Source: Alkalibacter mobilis (GTDB lineage Bacteria > Bacillota > Clostridia > Eubacteriales > Alkalibacteraceae). Taken from it: DNA of 32,634 nt. Location of the stretch: contig NZ_JADNRK010000023.1 of the NCBI RefSeq assembly GCF_015594845.1, positions 1 to 32,634 of the forward strand, written 5' to 3'. Below, piece after piece: positions 8,142 to 16,880 of this stretch. How positions within the stretch are numbered: the stretch's first letter is position 1; each line of letters opens with the position of its first letter. The translations under genes and the position numbers were made by a program. The notes under the pieces were generated by a model, which ran no database searches, was not told the DNA's origin, and saw nothing but the letters and a program-made list of their open reading frames with translations.

Positions 8142-8458
8142 TTTTAGAAGATTATATAGCAAGAATGAACGAAAGTGATTTTGTCGGTATATCTAATCTT
8201 TTTACGGAAAACTGCAGATTCAATGATGGCGGCGCCCGTCCCTTGCAAGTAGATGACTTGATCGTTGAAGGCAGGGAAGCATTAAAGAAAGCTTTTGAAT
8301 CCGTGTGGGAAAATTACAAAGTGAGAGCAGAAATCGTAAAGTTAAATCCCAACTCCATGGAATACGATGTATACCTGGGCGATGTTAAACTAGAATGCGT
8401 AGGCTGCGCCACACTTAAAGACGGATTGATCGACGAGTATATTGTAAGACCAAGATAA
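8138..8458 (+). CDS. NTF2-like / SnoaL-like small protein
   Basis: A 106-residue protein with the helix-then-sheet layout of the NTF2/SnoaL fold: N-terminal L-E-D-Y-I-A-R-M-N-E-S-D-F helix, F-T-E-N-C-R-F-N-D, and a C-terminal sheet ending D-E-Y-I-V-R-P-R. Its ATG overlaps the upstream TGA (ATGA), so translation is coupled to the flavoprotein. NTF2-like partners of such enzymes are often isomerases, dehydratases or binding subunits. No catalytic residue can be assigned confidently, so an accessory role for the same substrate is only inferred. It is the last gene of the plus-strand block. Confidence 0.65.
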   Translation: MILEDYIARMNESDFVGISNLFTENCRFNDGGARPLQVDDLIVEGREALKKAFESVWENYKVRAEIVKLNPNSMEYDVYLGDVKLECVGCATLKDGLIDEYIVRPR

Positions 8459-8483
8459 AAAAATCCTCTATCAATAATATAGT

Positions 8484-8521
8484 AAAACCCTTTAGGAGCA
8501 ATTTTCTTCCTAAAGGGTTTT
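8484..8521. terminator. bidirectional terminator between convergent genes
   Basis: A perfect 14-bp stem, AAAACCCTTTAGGA (8484-8497) with TCCTAAAGGGTTTT (8508-8521), around a 10-nt loop. It has A/T flanks suitable for termination in both directions, and lies between the NTF2-like gene and the convergent regulator gene. Confidence 0.85.
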
Positions 8522-8522
8522 A

Positions 8523-9752
8523 TTAGTTGTTGCTATATGCCGATATTTCCAAGCTCAAAACCAAGTGCAATAACACGTGATAGTCCTGAAGGTCCAATCC
8601 GAAAAGTTCTTCCAACCGGCTCAATCTATAATTGAGAGTATTTCGGTGAATATGCATGGCCTCAGACGTGTCATTTTTCTGAAACAAGTGCCGACAATAG
8701 CTGGACAAGGTTTTATAATAATCGGTATCGTTTTCCTTATCATATTCTTGGATCTTACCTAAAACCGGATGTATGAAGCAGTGATACTCCTTCTGCTGAC
8801 TTAGGTGCAGAAATAGAGGGATCGGCGCAATATCGTGATAGTAATACAACTTGGTATTCGATCCTTCCATCTCATTTCTGTATCTATACAGAGCGGTCAA
8901 CCTTCCTTGAAGGTAGTAATCCGGCAGGGAATACAAATCTTCTACAGGGTCAACAGCACCGCTTATGATATGGTATTGATACAAATAATCAGAAATTTTT
9001 TCTGCAGTTGCCCCCAATTCTACATTGGCACCTTCAGCACTTATCAACACCACCAGGTCGTCGTTGTAAATAGTGGGTATGACGCAGGGGAACCTATGAA
9101 GAAAATAGTTTATCGCTACTGACGCAAATGCGTGTTGAGATTTCGTCTGGTCCAATGGCGCCACCAACAAAGCAGCATCCTTTAGATCAAATTTGGACAA
9201 TTGTGCGATCGCTCTGGTTTTTGCATGCTTCGTAGTATTTCGGTTCATCAGATACTGCAGAGTGTCTGAATTTACCGAAGGCATCCGATTGGATAAATTT
9301 ATTTTTATCCTCAATACTTGAGTTAGGATGGAGGTAGCATCCAACTGCCAAGGTTCAAATTCCCTGTCTTTCAAAAAAATGGCCACATGACCCAATACCT
9401 TAGTTTCATCATAAACCTCTGCGAAAATCCTCGGACAGTCTTTGACTAGACCTTCCTTTTCAAAAAATGGATCGTACCGCTTTCCCGGTTGACTCAAATA
9501 GGCCTTATGGAATGCGGCAATGGTTTCTTCAGGGAGCCCTCCTGTTTCAAGCAATGTGTCGTACACAAAATCATCGATCTTTTTCGTTGGATACATGGAA
9601 ACCATCTGGTACTCATTATCTGTGAAAACTACCGGTGCATCAAAAATCTTGCCAGCCGCTCTGATCAAGGGTCTAAACCCCGGTTTGTCCATTTCTCTAT
9701 GAAATTCCTTGTATATCTCTATCATGTCAGGTGATTTGCTCTTCATGGACAT
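8523..9752 (-). CDS. PucR/CdaR-family transcriptional regulator
   Basis: A 409-residue regulator. Start chosen at 9752 because AGGAG lies 5 nt upstream (9758-9762); the longer form from 9824 would run into the upstream gene and has no ribosome site. The C-terminal ~45 residues (HIHRNTLNYRLSRLEELFG from 367) are the typical PucR-type helix-turn-helix, and the region before it resembles the CdaR GGDEF-like domain. The N-terminal ~150 residues may be a GAF/PAS-like sensor. PucR relatives activate genes for purine, amino-acid or amide use in response to pathway metabolites. As last gene of the hydrolase/transporter run, 43 nt after the aminopeptidase stop, it is the likely regulator of that run. 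Confidence 0.8.
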   Translation of the reverse strand: MSMKSKSPDMIEIYKEFHREMDKPGFRPLIRAAGKIFDAPVVFTDNEYQMVSMYPTKKIDDFVYDTLLETGGLPEETIAAFHKAYLSQPGKRYDPFFEKEGLVKDCPRIFAEVYDETKVLGHVAIFLKDREFEPWQLDATSILTQVLRIKINLSNRMPSVNSDTLQYLMNRNTTKHAKTRAIAQLSKFDLKDAALLVAPLDQTKSQHAFASVAINYFLHRFPCVIPTIYNDDLVVLISAEGANVELGATAEKISDYLYQYHIISGAVDPVEDLYSLPDYYLQGRLTALYRYRNEMEGSNTKLYYYHDIAPIPLFLHLSQQKEYHCFIHPVLGKIQEYDKENDTDYYKTLSSYCRHLFQKNDTSEAMHIHRNTLNYRLSRLEELFGLDLQDYHVLLHLVLSLEISAYSNN

Positions 9753-9795
9753 CTTCACTCCTAATAAACTGGCATGCTTCATTATTTTTCCCGAT

Positions 9796-10725
9796 TCAAA
9801 TTTCGATAGGTACTTTTTCTCCATCTATGTATATATCTACACCCTTAGATATGCAGTCTATGTGGACTCCTGCTTCTGTCACACCTCCAAAGGATTTGTT
9901 GTTTCCAAAGGCTATGTGGACCGTGTCGTATACTTTTTCATCTTCAAGAATAACACCTGTTACCCTTGCCGCCGGATTTGCTCCGATTCCAAATTCAGCT
10001 ATTCTTCGACCTTCGCCCTCTCCCAAAAGCTCCAACAGCTTTTTGCCCATTTCACCTGTAGCATCAGTCAAATAACCCTCTTCCAAAGTAAGCAGTATAG
10101 GTTCCTCAACTTTACCAATGCCTGCTATGGATCCGTCCACAAGGAAATGACCATTGGCAGAAGTCTCAATGGGCGCGATATAACTTTCACCTGAAGGGAT
10201 GTTTCCCGACTCCCCCTTATTCAAGAAGATTCCTGTACTGGAGATCCCTTTTCTTTCTGCTATTGAAAAATTCAGCTTATATCCACCTTTTTCAAGGATA
10301 ACTTCCTTGCCTTCATCCAACAGCTTAGTAAATCTGTCGGTCAAACGTATTATATCCTTGGGATCTGCAGTCAAAGCTCCAAATTCAAGCATGTCTTCGG
10401 TTATTCCAGGCATGGTTCCCACCCTTGCACCTGCTGATGAAGCATTCTTTCTGGCAGATGTGTGGGTCAACGAAGCTTTAGTGACACAAAGGACCACATC
10501 CGCAGCTTTCATTGATTCCGCTACCATTGTCGGCGGTTCCTGACCGGATTTATATATTGAAGGTATCTTGATCAAAGCAGTTTCATTTCCTGCTTCTTTT
10601 GCGGCTTCATAAAAGTACGTTCCGATCATTTCCAAAGCATCATCGGTGACTATCAACACCGATTCCCTTTGTTTTAATCCAAAATTATTTTTATATATAT
10701 TTTTTATGTTTTCTGTTATTCCCAT
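9796..10725 (-). CDS. M29-like aminopeptidase (leucyl aminopeptidase-type, short form)
   Basis: A 309-residue protein resembling the metallo-aminopeptidase group M29 (COG2309). The C-terminal third has the family's metal-site signature: A-E-F-G-I-G, then EDEK, then VHIAFGNN, then H-I-D in G-V-H-I-D-C. Classical M29 enzymes are nearer 400 residues, so this is the short form common in clostridia. It would release N-terminal residues from small peptides in the cytoplasm. The ATG follows AAAGGAG. The gene is 17 nt from the AroM-family gene and so in the same transcript. Assignment to the superfamily is fairly sure; peptidase activity is inferred. Confidence 0.7.
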   Translation of the reverse strand: MGITENIKNIYKNNFGLKQRESVLIVTDDALEMIGTYFYEAAKEAGNETALIKIPSIYKSGQEPPTMVAESMKAADVVLCVTKASLTHTSARKNASSAGARVGTMPGITEDMLEFGALTADPKDIIRLTDRFTKLLDEGKEVILEKGGYKLNFSIAERKGISSTGIFLNKGESGNIPSGESYIAPIETSANGHFLVDGSIAGIGKVEEPILLTLEEGYLTDATGEMGKKLLELLGEGEGRRIAEFGIGANPAARVTGVILEDEKVYDTVHIAFGNNKSFGGVTEAGVHIDCISKGVDIYIDGEKVPIEI

Positions 10726-10742
10726 GATTTGAGCTCCTTTCT

Positions 10743-11432
10743 TTAGTCATCCAGGAGTTCCCCTAATACCCTTGCTACAAAAGTCCTTGCCAATACTACT
10801 GACTTTTCGGTCAAACGAGTCAATTGTCTTTTCATGGACAGGGTATATCCAATGCAATCCATAACAATCAAATCAATATCCGCATCTTTAAGAACATTGG
10901 CAATAGGCTCCATCTCATCCTCTCCTGTATATGGAGAAAAGGGAACGACCACCGCATCCATTCCCGCTTCTTTCCACTTTAGAACCGTCTGTGCTATCTG
11001 TTCCTTGTCCGGTATGACGATCCCGATTTTGCTGGCGCTTGTCAAATTTGGAACACTACTGTGCATTATCTTCTGAGGATAAAGCACAGGCTTTTTAGAA
11101 TGAAAAACATCCGGAAAGGTTCCAGTGCAGATAAACAATATTATCTGGGCACCTTCATCCTCTAATTTGTCTATACACAGTTGAAGTCTTGGCAAAATAT
11201 GCTTTTCAGCAAACTTTACGCTTCTTCCATCCCTTAAAGTAGAAACAAGTACGTAATCTCCCTCTTCAGGTTTGAACTTTAAGATCTCCTGATATTCAAG
11301 ACCGTCCAAAGCACCCGCTTGAATAACCTCTACATCTTTCCCTAAAAAAGGAAGCATCTCCTGTACCACGTCTGTTCTAGGAGATTGTCCTATAGTTATT
11401 GCTCCCAGTTTGGGTTTTTTTGAATCAGTCAT
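10743..11432 (-). CDS. AroM-family protein
   Basis: A 229-residue protein with the AroM-type opening (L-G-A-I-T-I-G-Q-S-P-R-T-D) and a late LIVMDCIGY. AroM was named for its position in the E. coli aroL operon and has no proven reaction; the pattern of a Cys in V-M-D-C-I and one in I-C-T-G-T-F recalls the two-cysteine Asp/Glu racemase group, but that is my inference. The ATG overlaps the DUF1177 stop by 8 nt, so the two proteins are translationally coupled and likely act together. Its place in a peptide/amide operon argues against a role in aromatic biosynthesis here. Confidence 0.75.
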   Translation of the reverse strand: MTDSKKPKLGAITIGQSPRTDVVQEMLPFLGKDVEVIQAGALDGLEYQEILKFKPEEGDYVLVSTLRDGRSVKFAEKHILPRLQLCIDKLEDEGAQIILFICTGTFPDVFHSKKPVLYPQKIMHSSVPNLTSASKIGIVIPDKEQIAQTVLKWKEAGMDAVVVPFSPYTGEDEMEPIANVLKDADIDLIVMDCIGYTLSMKRQLTRLTEKSVVLARTFVARVLGELLDD

Positions 11433-12363
11433 TTTTGCCTAAAGTCTGGAACTGTTTTATTTCACCATATAGTTTTGTCAACAGACCAAACTCTTCCTCG
11501 TCGAAAAAGCTGCAATTGCCTCTGCCAAATTCTTTTGCCACTTCAAGGACAAATCTTCCGGCTTGCTCCAAATCGAATGGCTGGCTGGCTCCCGTAGCAC
11601 ATCCAGGGACCGCTACCTCCGCAGTTATGGCCACCCCAACTACCGGTGCAGATGTAGCTGTAGCCGGTTGCAGGATGCTGTTTATATGATAAACACCGTT
11701 TCCGTAAGGAGTAATGTCTTGAATGCTAAGGGGAAATACCACTGGAAGTTTTCCAGTTGTGTTTTGCATTATATCCAGTAGTTGATCGCTTACTTTAAGG
11801 ATATATCCATCTTTTACTGTTGGAGATATGGCAAATCCTCTATGATTGATGACTCTATTTCCTTTAGTGGTGTCAACAGACAGTATTGCGTCCAAATCAC
11901 CACTTACTTCTTCTCTGTTGACAGTTGCCATGTCTACTGGTGAATCCATGAATGGAACGGGCTTGTGGGGCTGTGTTGGAGCATCCGGACAAATGTGTGT
12001 AGAGAGAACTACATCTCCGTCTAAAAAATCTCCTTTATTCTGCATATCAAGAAGTTTTGCAGCAACAGCCATAGCAACTACTGCTCCATCTGCATCGGAT
12101 ACCATCCCGATCATTTCAGGTCTAGCTCCTATGCCGCCAAGTCTACCTAGGATTCCTATGGTAGGAGCGTCCATTCCCTTTGATTTTCCTTTGCTTCCGG
12201 GTACGGTCACACGGATAAAATCTGTTTTGCCCTTATCTCCTGTTATGGTCTTTACTTCTACGTCCTTTGCGCCGTAAGTTTCCAGATATTTTTTCATCTG
12301 TTCTCCATTGGCGGTTGCTGTATCCATTAATTCATATACTTCCATTATTTGTCTTGTAATCAT
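11425..12363 (-). CDS. DUF1177 family protein
   Basis: A 312-residue protein recognised as DUF1177 by its opening (Q-I-M-E-V-Y-E-L-M-D, then A-N-G-E-Q-M), a central L-S-T-H-I-C-P-D-A-P-T followed by P-F-M-D-S-P-V-D, and full family length. No function is established. The His and Asp residues of the H-I-C-P-D-A-P stretch could bind a metal (inference). The ATG stands 7 nt after GAGGAGG. It overlaps the AroM-family gene and follows the M20 peptidase by 34 nt, so a role in the same hydrolytic pathway is likely. Confidence 0.75.
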   Translation of the reverse strand: MITRQIMEVYELMDTATANGEQMKKYLETYGAKDVEVKTITGDKGKTDFIRVTVPGSKGKSKGMDAPTIGILGRLGGIGARPEMIGMVSDADGAVVAMAVAAKLLDMQNKGDFLDGDVVLSTHICPDAPTQPHKPVPFMDSPVDMATVNREEVSGDLDAILSVDTTKGNRVINHRGFAISPTVKDGYILKVSDQLLDIMQNTTGKLPVVFPLSIQDITPYGNGVYHINSILQPATATSAPVVGVAITAEVAVPGCATGASQPFDLEQAGRFVLEVAKEFGRGNCSFFDEEEFGLLTKLYGEIKQFQTLGKND

Positions 12364-12397
12364 TCCATAGCCTCCTCAATTTCTTTGTATTCTCTTC

Positions 12398-13657
12398 TTA
12401 TTCAACACCTAAAAGGTCACACAAAGACAATAAATATATTTTGTTGGCATTGAGCACATCTTCTATGTCTACATTTTCATTGTAAGAGTGTATCCCCTCC
12501 GTATTGGATGGTCCATATTGGATGGTGGGAATCCCTTTTTCCCTGTAATATCTTGCATCGCTGGAAGCCCACTGGTATGCAGGAAGTACTTCTATCCCCC
12601 AAAGTTCTTCTGCATTTTTCTTGATGGCTTGTACGATGGGTGCTTCCATCGGAGTACTGTTTCCGTAGTTTTTCCATTCTACTTCGTATTCCACTCCCTC
12701 TACACCGCTCTTTTCTATCATGGACTTAATTTTTTCCTCGAGCTCTTGAATATCTACACCAACGGGCAAACGCACATCCACGTGAGCTTCACAGTAGTCT
12801 GGCACCATGTTTAGTTTTGTTCCACCTTGAATGGTTCCAACACTTGCGGTCACATGATCTATGACATTTTCTATTCCTGGCATGTCCAGTTTGTTTGACG
12901 CTATGTACTTTGAATTTTTCAAAGCCTGGGCTTGATCATCACGGTAATTTCCTTTGACTTCATGGAGCATACCGATGTTTATAAGGACCTTTGAAAGTTT
13001 TATTATTGCATTGTCCCCTTTGTAGTTTCCAAGGCTGCCATGAGCCGGAGTTCCATAAGCTTTTAATATGAGCTCATTGGAGCCCTTTTGGCCAATCTCT
13101 ATAGTGTAATTTGAAGTCGGTTCCGCAACTATGCAAGCATCTGCATGGTCTCCATAGCCATCTTCAATGAGCCATTTCGTTCCAAATTGTCCTCCGGATT
13201 CTTCATCGGATACTATGTGAAGCCTAATATTTCCCTTGATTTCTGCTCCTGATTCCTTAAGCAATCTCATGGCAAATAATATCCCGGCCACCCCCGCTTT
13301 CATGTCGGAGGTTCCCCGTCCCAATATAAGTTTATCAGTAACTTCACCGCCAAAAGGATCAAAATCCCACTTTGACGGATCCCCGGCAGGGACTACGTCA
13401 ACATGGCCGTTTAATATGATGCTAGGGCCTAAATCGTTGCCCATTTTTGCCAAGATACATGGAAACTCTTCGTTGGCTTTGACTTCATCTCCTTCGATCC
13501 CTGATTCTTTCAGATAATTCATGACGAAATCTATTACTTCTCTCTGACTCCCAATAGGATTTTCGCTGTTTATCTTTATGAGATCCGAAGTCAATTTTAT
13601 CAATTCCTGTTCTCTCTCTTGTGCCATTTTAACTAACTGTTCTTTATTTATGATCAC
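12398..13657 (-). CDS. M20-family metallopeptidase (ArgE/DapE-like)
   Basis: A 419-residue two-zinc hydrolase. The metal-site motifs are in order: GHVDVVP (His85), G-R-G-T-S-D-M-K (Asp119), D-E-E-S-G-G (Glu152/153), V-A-E-P-T, and G-I-H-S-Y-N-E near the C terminus. A GTG at 13657 is preferred, 5 nt after GGGAGG; the GTG two codons earlier abuts the ribosome site. Family members remove acyl groups from amino acids or split dipeptides. It lies 50 nt behind the ABC ATPase gene, so imported peptides or N-acyl amino acids are probable substrates. DapE and ArgE proper are less likely outside biosynthetic operons. Confidence 0.85.
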   Translation of the reverse strand: MIINKEQLVKMAQEREQELIKLTSDLIKINSENPIGSQREVIDFVMNYLKESGIEGDEVKANEEFPCILAKMGNDLGPSIILNGHVDVVPAGDPSKWDFDPFGGEVTDKLILGRGTSDMKAGVAGILFAMRLLKESGAEIKGNIRLHIVSDEESGGQFGTKWLIEDGYGDHADACIVAEPTSNYTIEIGQKGSNELILKAYGTPAHGSLGNYKGDNAIIKLSKVLINIGMLHEVKGNYRDDQAQALKNSKYIASNKLDMPGIENVIDHVTASVGTIQGGTKLNMVPDYCEAHVDVRLPVGVDIQELEEKIKSMIEKSGVEGVEYEVEWKNYGNSTPMEAPIVQAIKKNAEELWGIEVLPAYQWASSDARYYREKGIPTIQYGPSNTEGIHSYNENVDIEDVLNANKIYLLSLCDLLGVE

Positions 13658-13707
13658 GTCCACCTCCCAATAGCTCTATGATTTACATTTATTCGATCAA
13701 ACTAATT

Positions 13708-14676
13708 TCAATACAAAAAGCATGCTACTCTGTGATTGTCTCCTGTTTCAATAAGTTCAGGTATCTCTACCCTGCATTTGTCCATAACGTGCTTGCACCT
13801 GCTTGCAAATGGACATCCCACTTGTTCTCCAACTGGACTCGGTATCTCGCCTTTCAACTCTATCTTTTTAGTCTTTTCGAAAGGTGTCTCCGGTGGAATC
13901 GCCGATAATAAAAGCTGGGTATATGGGTGCTTGGGGTTCTTATATATCTCTTCAGCCCTACATATCTCTACTATCCTGCCTAGATACATTATGGCTATTC
14001 TATCGCTTACGTGTTTAATAACGCTCAAGTCATGGGAGATAAATACCATAGTCAGATTGTACTGTCTTTGGATCGAGTTAAGCAGATTCAATACCTGCGC
14101 CTGGACCGATACGTCAAGGGCGGAAACCGGTTCATCGCACACGATTATCTTTGGATTGAGAGCCAAAGCCCTGGCAACATTTATCCTCTGCCTTTGTCCT
14201 CCTGAGAACTCGTGAGGATATCTATGGATGTGCTGATCGTTTAGACCAACTTCCTTCATCAAAGATTTGACTTTTTCTTTTCGAGCTTTAGTATCTCCGA
14301 TCCCATGTACTATCAAAGGCTCTTCGATGATGTTTCCTGCGGTTTTTCTAGGATTCAATGAAGAATACGGATCTTGAAAAATCATTTGGATATCTCTTCG
14401 TAGAGCTTTTAATTCGGCTCCTTTTTTTTCATTTATCTCCGCACCATCGAATAGTATCTTTCCGGATGTGGCGTCATGGAGCCTTACCAGGCACCTTCCA
14501 AATGTTGATTTGCCGCAGCCTGACTCGCCAATAATCCCCATAGTCTCCCCTTCAAAAATTTCAAGGCTTACATCGCTAAGTGCATGAAGGATCTTTTGCT
14601 CTTCCATAAGCTTGCTTTTTCTGAGTTTAAAGGTCTTATTGAGTTTTTCCACTTTTAAGATAGGTTTTTTAGACAT
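13708..14676 (-). CDS. oppF: oligopeptide/dipeptide ABC transporter ATPase (OppF/DppF type)
   Basis: A 322-residue ATPase with Walker A GESGCGKST, signature SGGQRQR, Walker B V-C-D-E-P-V-S-A-L-D and the switch H in I-S-H-D-L-S. The C-terminal oligopeptide extension has the cysteine cluster G-C-P-F-A-S-R-C-K-H-V-M-D-K-C and a final V-A-C, as in OppF/DppF. The ATG at 14676 (after GGGGAGGAG) overlaps the stop of the OppD-like gene by 8 nt. It pairs with the other ATPase to drive import through the two permeases. Confidence 0.9.
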   Translation of the reverse strand: MSKKPILKVEKLNKTFKLRKSKLMEEQKILHALSDVSLEIFEGETMGIIGESGCGKSTFGRCLVRLHDATSGKILFDGAEINEKKGAELKALRRDIQMIFQDPYSSLNPRKTAGNIIEEPLIVHGIGDTKARKEKVKSLMKEVGLNDQHIHRYPHEFSGGQRQRINVARALALNPKIIVCDEPVSALDVSVQAQVLNLLNSIQRQYNLTMVFISHDLSVIKHVSDRIAIMYLGRIVEICRAEEIYKNPKHPYTQLLLSAIPPETPFEKTKKIELKGEIPSPVGEQVGCPFASRCKHVMDKCRVEIPELIETGDNHRVACFLY

Positions 14677-15682
14677 CGCCAAACTCCTCCCCTCTTGCCA
14701 AAGTGCTTTCTTTCGTCTGTCTGTGACAAGCCACAAAATGTCCTTCTTTGATTTCCAAAAGCTCCGGAACTTTTTCAGAACATATAGGTATTGCGTAAGG
14801 GCACCTGTTATGGAAATTGCAAGCTTCTCCAGTAAGTCTAAGATCTGGTGGAGTTCCCGGAATAGTAGTCAATTCAGATTTGGATTCATGACTTAGCTTC
14901 GGGATCGACTCGAGCAATCCCCAAGTATAAGGATGCAAGGCTTCTGAGTACAATTCCTTGGCAGATGTGTACTCCACTGTTTTTCCCGCATACATTACCA
15001 TTACATCGTCGCACATTTCCCATACTATTCCCAGGTTGTGAGTTATAAGCATAATCGATGTGTCTAGATTTTGCTGCATTTCCTTCAGTAAATTCAATAC
15101 TTGTGCCTGTACTGTCACATCCAATGCTGTTGTAGGTTCGTCAGCTATTACCAACTTGGGCTGTGCGGTTATCGCCATGGCAATTATGACTCTCTGGCAC
15201 ATGCCTCCCGAAAGCTCGTAAGGATATGAATTCATTCTGCTTTCCGGGTTTGGAATGCCTACCTTTTTAAGTGATTCTATGCTTAAGGCCTTGGCCTCTT
15301 CCACGGATATGTCTTGATGGGCTCTTATCATTTCGACCATTTGGGCTCCGACTTTAAAAACCGGATCCAAAGATGTCATGGGGTCTTGAGAAATCAATAC
15401 AACGTCCTTGCCTCTGAATTCAAGCAATTCCTTGCTATTAAAGGTGAGAACGTCTTTGCCGTTAAAATTGATCTCTCCCTCTACGACTTTTCCGATCTTT
15501 TTCGGCAACAATCTCATAATAGAAGATGCAGTCATGCTTTTGCCTGAACCGGATTCCCCTACTATGCCCAAAGTCTTGCCCCGCTCAATGCCAAAGCTTA
15601 CACCGTCTACGGCCTTAACTACGCCACTGGCAAGAAATAAATAAGTTTTAAGATCTTTTACTTCCAGTACTACATCAGCCAT
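14669..15682 (-). CDS. oppD: oligopeptide/dipeptide ABC transporter ATPase (OppD/DppD type)
   Basis: A 337-residue ATPase with Walker A GESGSGKSM, signature L-S-G-G-M-C-Q-R, Walker B I-A-D-E-P-T-T-A-L-D, switch His in I-T-H-N-L-G, and the C-terminal cysteine cluster C-N-F-H-N-R-C-P-Y-A-I-P-I-C. Start set at ATG 15682, behind GGGAGG; it begins 2 nt after the M20D stop, so the hydrolase and ATPase are tightly coupled. The signature has M-C-Q-R where Q-R-Q-R or M-R-Q-R is commoner. Confidence 0.9.
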   Translation of the reverse strand: MADVVLEVKDLKTYLFLASGVVKAVDGVSFGIERGKTLGIVGESGSGKSMTASSIMRLLPKKIGKVVEGEINFNGKDVLTFNSKELLEFRGKDVVLISQDPMTSLDPVFKVGAQMVEMIRAHQDISVEEAKALSIESLKKVGIPNPESRMNSYPYELSGGMCQRVIIAMAITAQPKLVIADEPTTALDVTVQAQVLNLLKEMQQNLDTSIMLITHNLGIVWEMCDDVMVMYAGKTVEYTSAKELYSEALHPYTWGLLESIPKLSHESKSELTTIPGTPPDLRLTGEACNFHNRCPYAIPICSEKVPELLEIKEGHFVACHRQTKESTLARGEEFGDV

Positions 15683-15684
15683 AT

Positions 15685-16872
15685 TTATTCCTCCCATCCA
15701 AAACTTTTTTTCATATCTTCAAAAGTTTCTTTTATTTTCTTGTATGCTTCTTTATCCTCTAATATGTCTATCCCAGTCATAGCCAAAGCCTTGGCTCCTA
15801 TTTCTATAGCTTTGTGTCCATGTGGTCCTCCTACCGCTTCTTCAAATTCCACGGTATGTCCCCTCAAGGCTGGAACCACCTGCACATAAGATTGAAGGCC
15901 TGGAATCTTGTGAGTTACGTTTCCCATATCGGTACAGCCTATTCCCAGTTCTCTCCTTCTGGGTGCAACTACTTCTCCCAAACTTTCGAAATTTTCTTTA
16001 AGCAGATCTTCTATCACAGGGTTGTTTCTGATATCTTCGTAAGAATATCCATCGATTTTATGTTCAAATCGTGTTTTTGTTATGGCCGCCAAGCCTTCAC
16101 AGGTGCCTATCAATCTCTCCAAAAGTTCAAACTTGTACTTCATGTCAAACGAGCGGACAGTGAACTTGGCCTGACAATGATCAGGTATGTAGATGGGTTC
16201 TTCCCCACCTTTGGTGATGACCCCTAAAATCGTGCCCCTGCCGGCTATTTCCACCCGCATTGCATTTATGAGATTAAAGAGTTCCAAAACCGGAGTCAAT
16301 GCACTAATACCCTCTTCCGGCCACGTAGCACCGTGTGCTGTAATTCCAAAAAAATCTACGATCACATCCGTCCTGGAATATGAAATATCATTTACCACTG
16401 TTTCGTTGGCAGAATGTAGGATCATTGCTATATCCAACTCGTCGAAGGCACCTCGTTCCAGCATAATGACCTTTCCGCCTCCGCCTTCTTCTGCAGGCGT
16501 TCCAAAAACGGAAACTGTTCCGCCCAGTCGGTCTATAACCTCTTTTACTGCTATACCCGCTCCCACTGCCATGGCTGCCATAAGGTTGTGCCCACAAGAA
16601 TGTCCCATGCCCGGAACTGCGTCGTACTCTCCAAAAAATCCTATATGGGGGCCGCTTTTACCTGAGGTGTAGGTAGCCTTGACAGCAGTTTCCAGACCGG
16701 CTATTCCCTTTTCAACTTGAAAACCGTAGCCCTCCAAAACATCTGCAAACTCTTTAGAGGCTTTGTATTCTTTAAAATTGTATTCCGGTTCGTTCCATAT
16801 CTTGTCGGACAAAGCAATCAAATCAGGCATGAGCTCTTTTACCTTGTCCTGTACTATTTTTTTATTTTCCAC
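15685..16872 (-). CDS. M20D-type amidohydrolase (AbgB / PM20D2-like)
   Basis: A 395-residue metal-dependent amidohydrolase of peptidase subfamily M20D. Metal-site residues are Cys93 and His95 in G-H-S-C-G-H-N, Glu128/129 in G-T-P-A-E-E-G-G-G-G, His in I-L-H-S-A-N and a last His in G-G-P-H-G-H-K. Relatives cleave p-aminobenzoyl-glutamate, N-acyl amino acids or beta-alanyl dipeptides. The start is GTG at 16872 after AGGTGAT. Unusually, it sits between the permease and ATPase genes of the transporter, 8 nt after one and 2 nt before the other, so it probably acts on the transporter's own cargo. Exact substrate unknown. Confidence 0.85.
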   Translation of the reverse strand: MENKKIVQDKVKELMPDLIALSDKIWNEPEYNFKEYKASKEFADVLEGYGFQVEKGIAGLETAVKATYTSGKSGPHIGFFGEYDAVPGMGHSCGHNLMAAMAVGAGIAVKEVIDRLGGTVSVFGTPAEEGGGGKVIMLERGAFDELDIAMILHSANETVVNDISYSRTDVIVDFFGITAHGATWPEEGISALTPVLELFNLINAMRVEIAGRGTILGVITKGGEEPIYIPDHCQAKFTVRSFDMKYKFELLERLIGTCEGLAAITKTRFEHKIDGYSYEDIRNNPVIEDLLKENFESLGEVVAPRRRELGIGCTDMGNVTHKIPGLQSYVQVVPALRGHTVEFEEAVGGPHGHKAIEIGAKALAMTGIDILEDKEAYKKIKETFEDMKKSFGWEE

Positions 16873-16880
16873 CAGATCAC

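Noticed and set aside
9709-10194. 161-residue plus-strand ORF antisense to the M29-like and regulator genes
   Set aside because: No ribosome site and no family features; the opposite strand carries conserved enzyme motifs.
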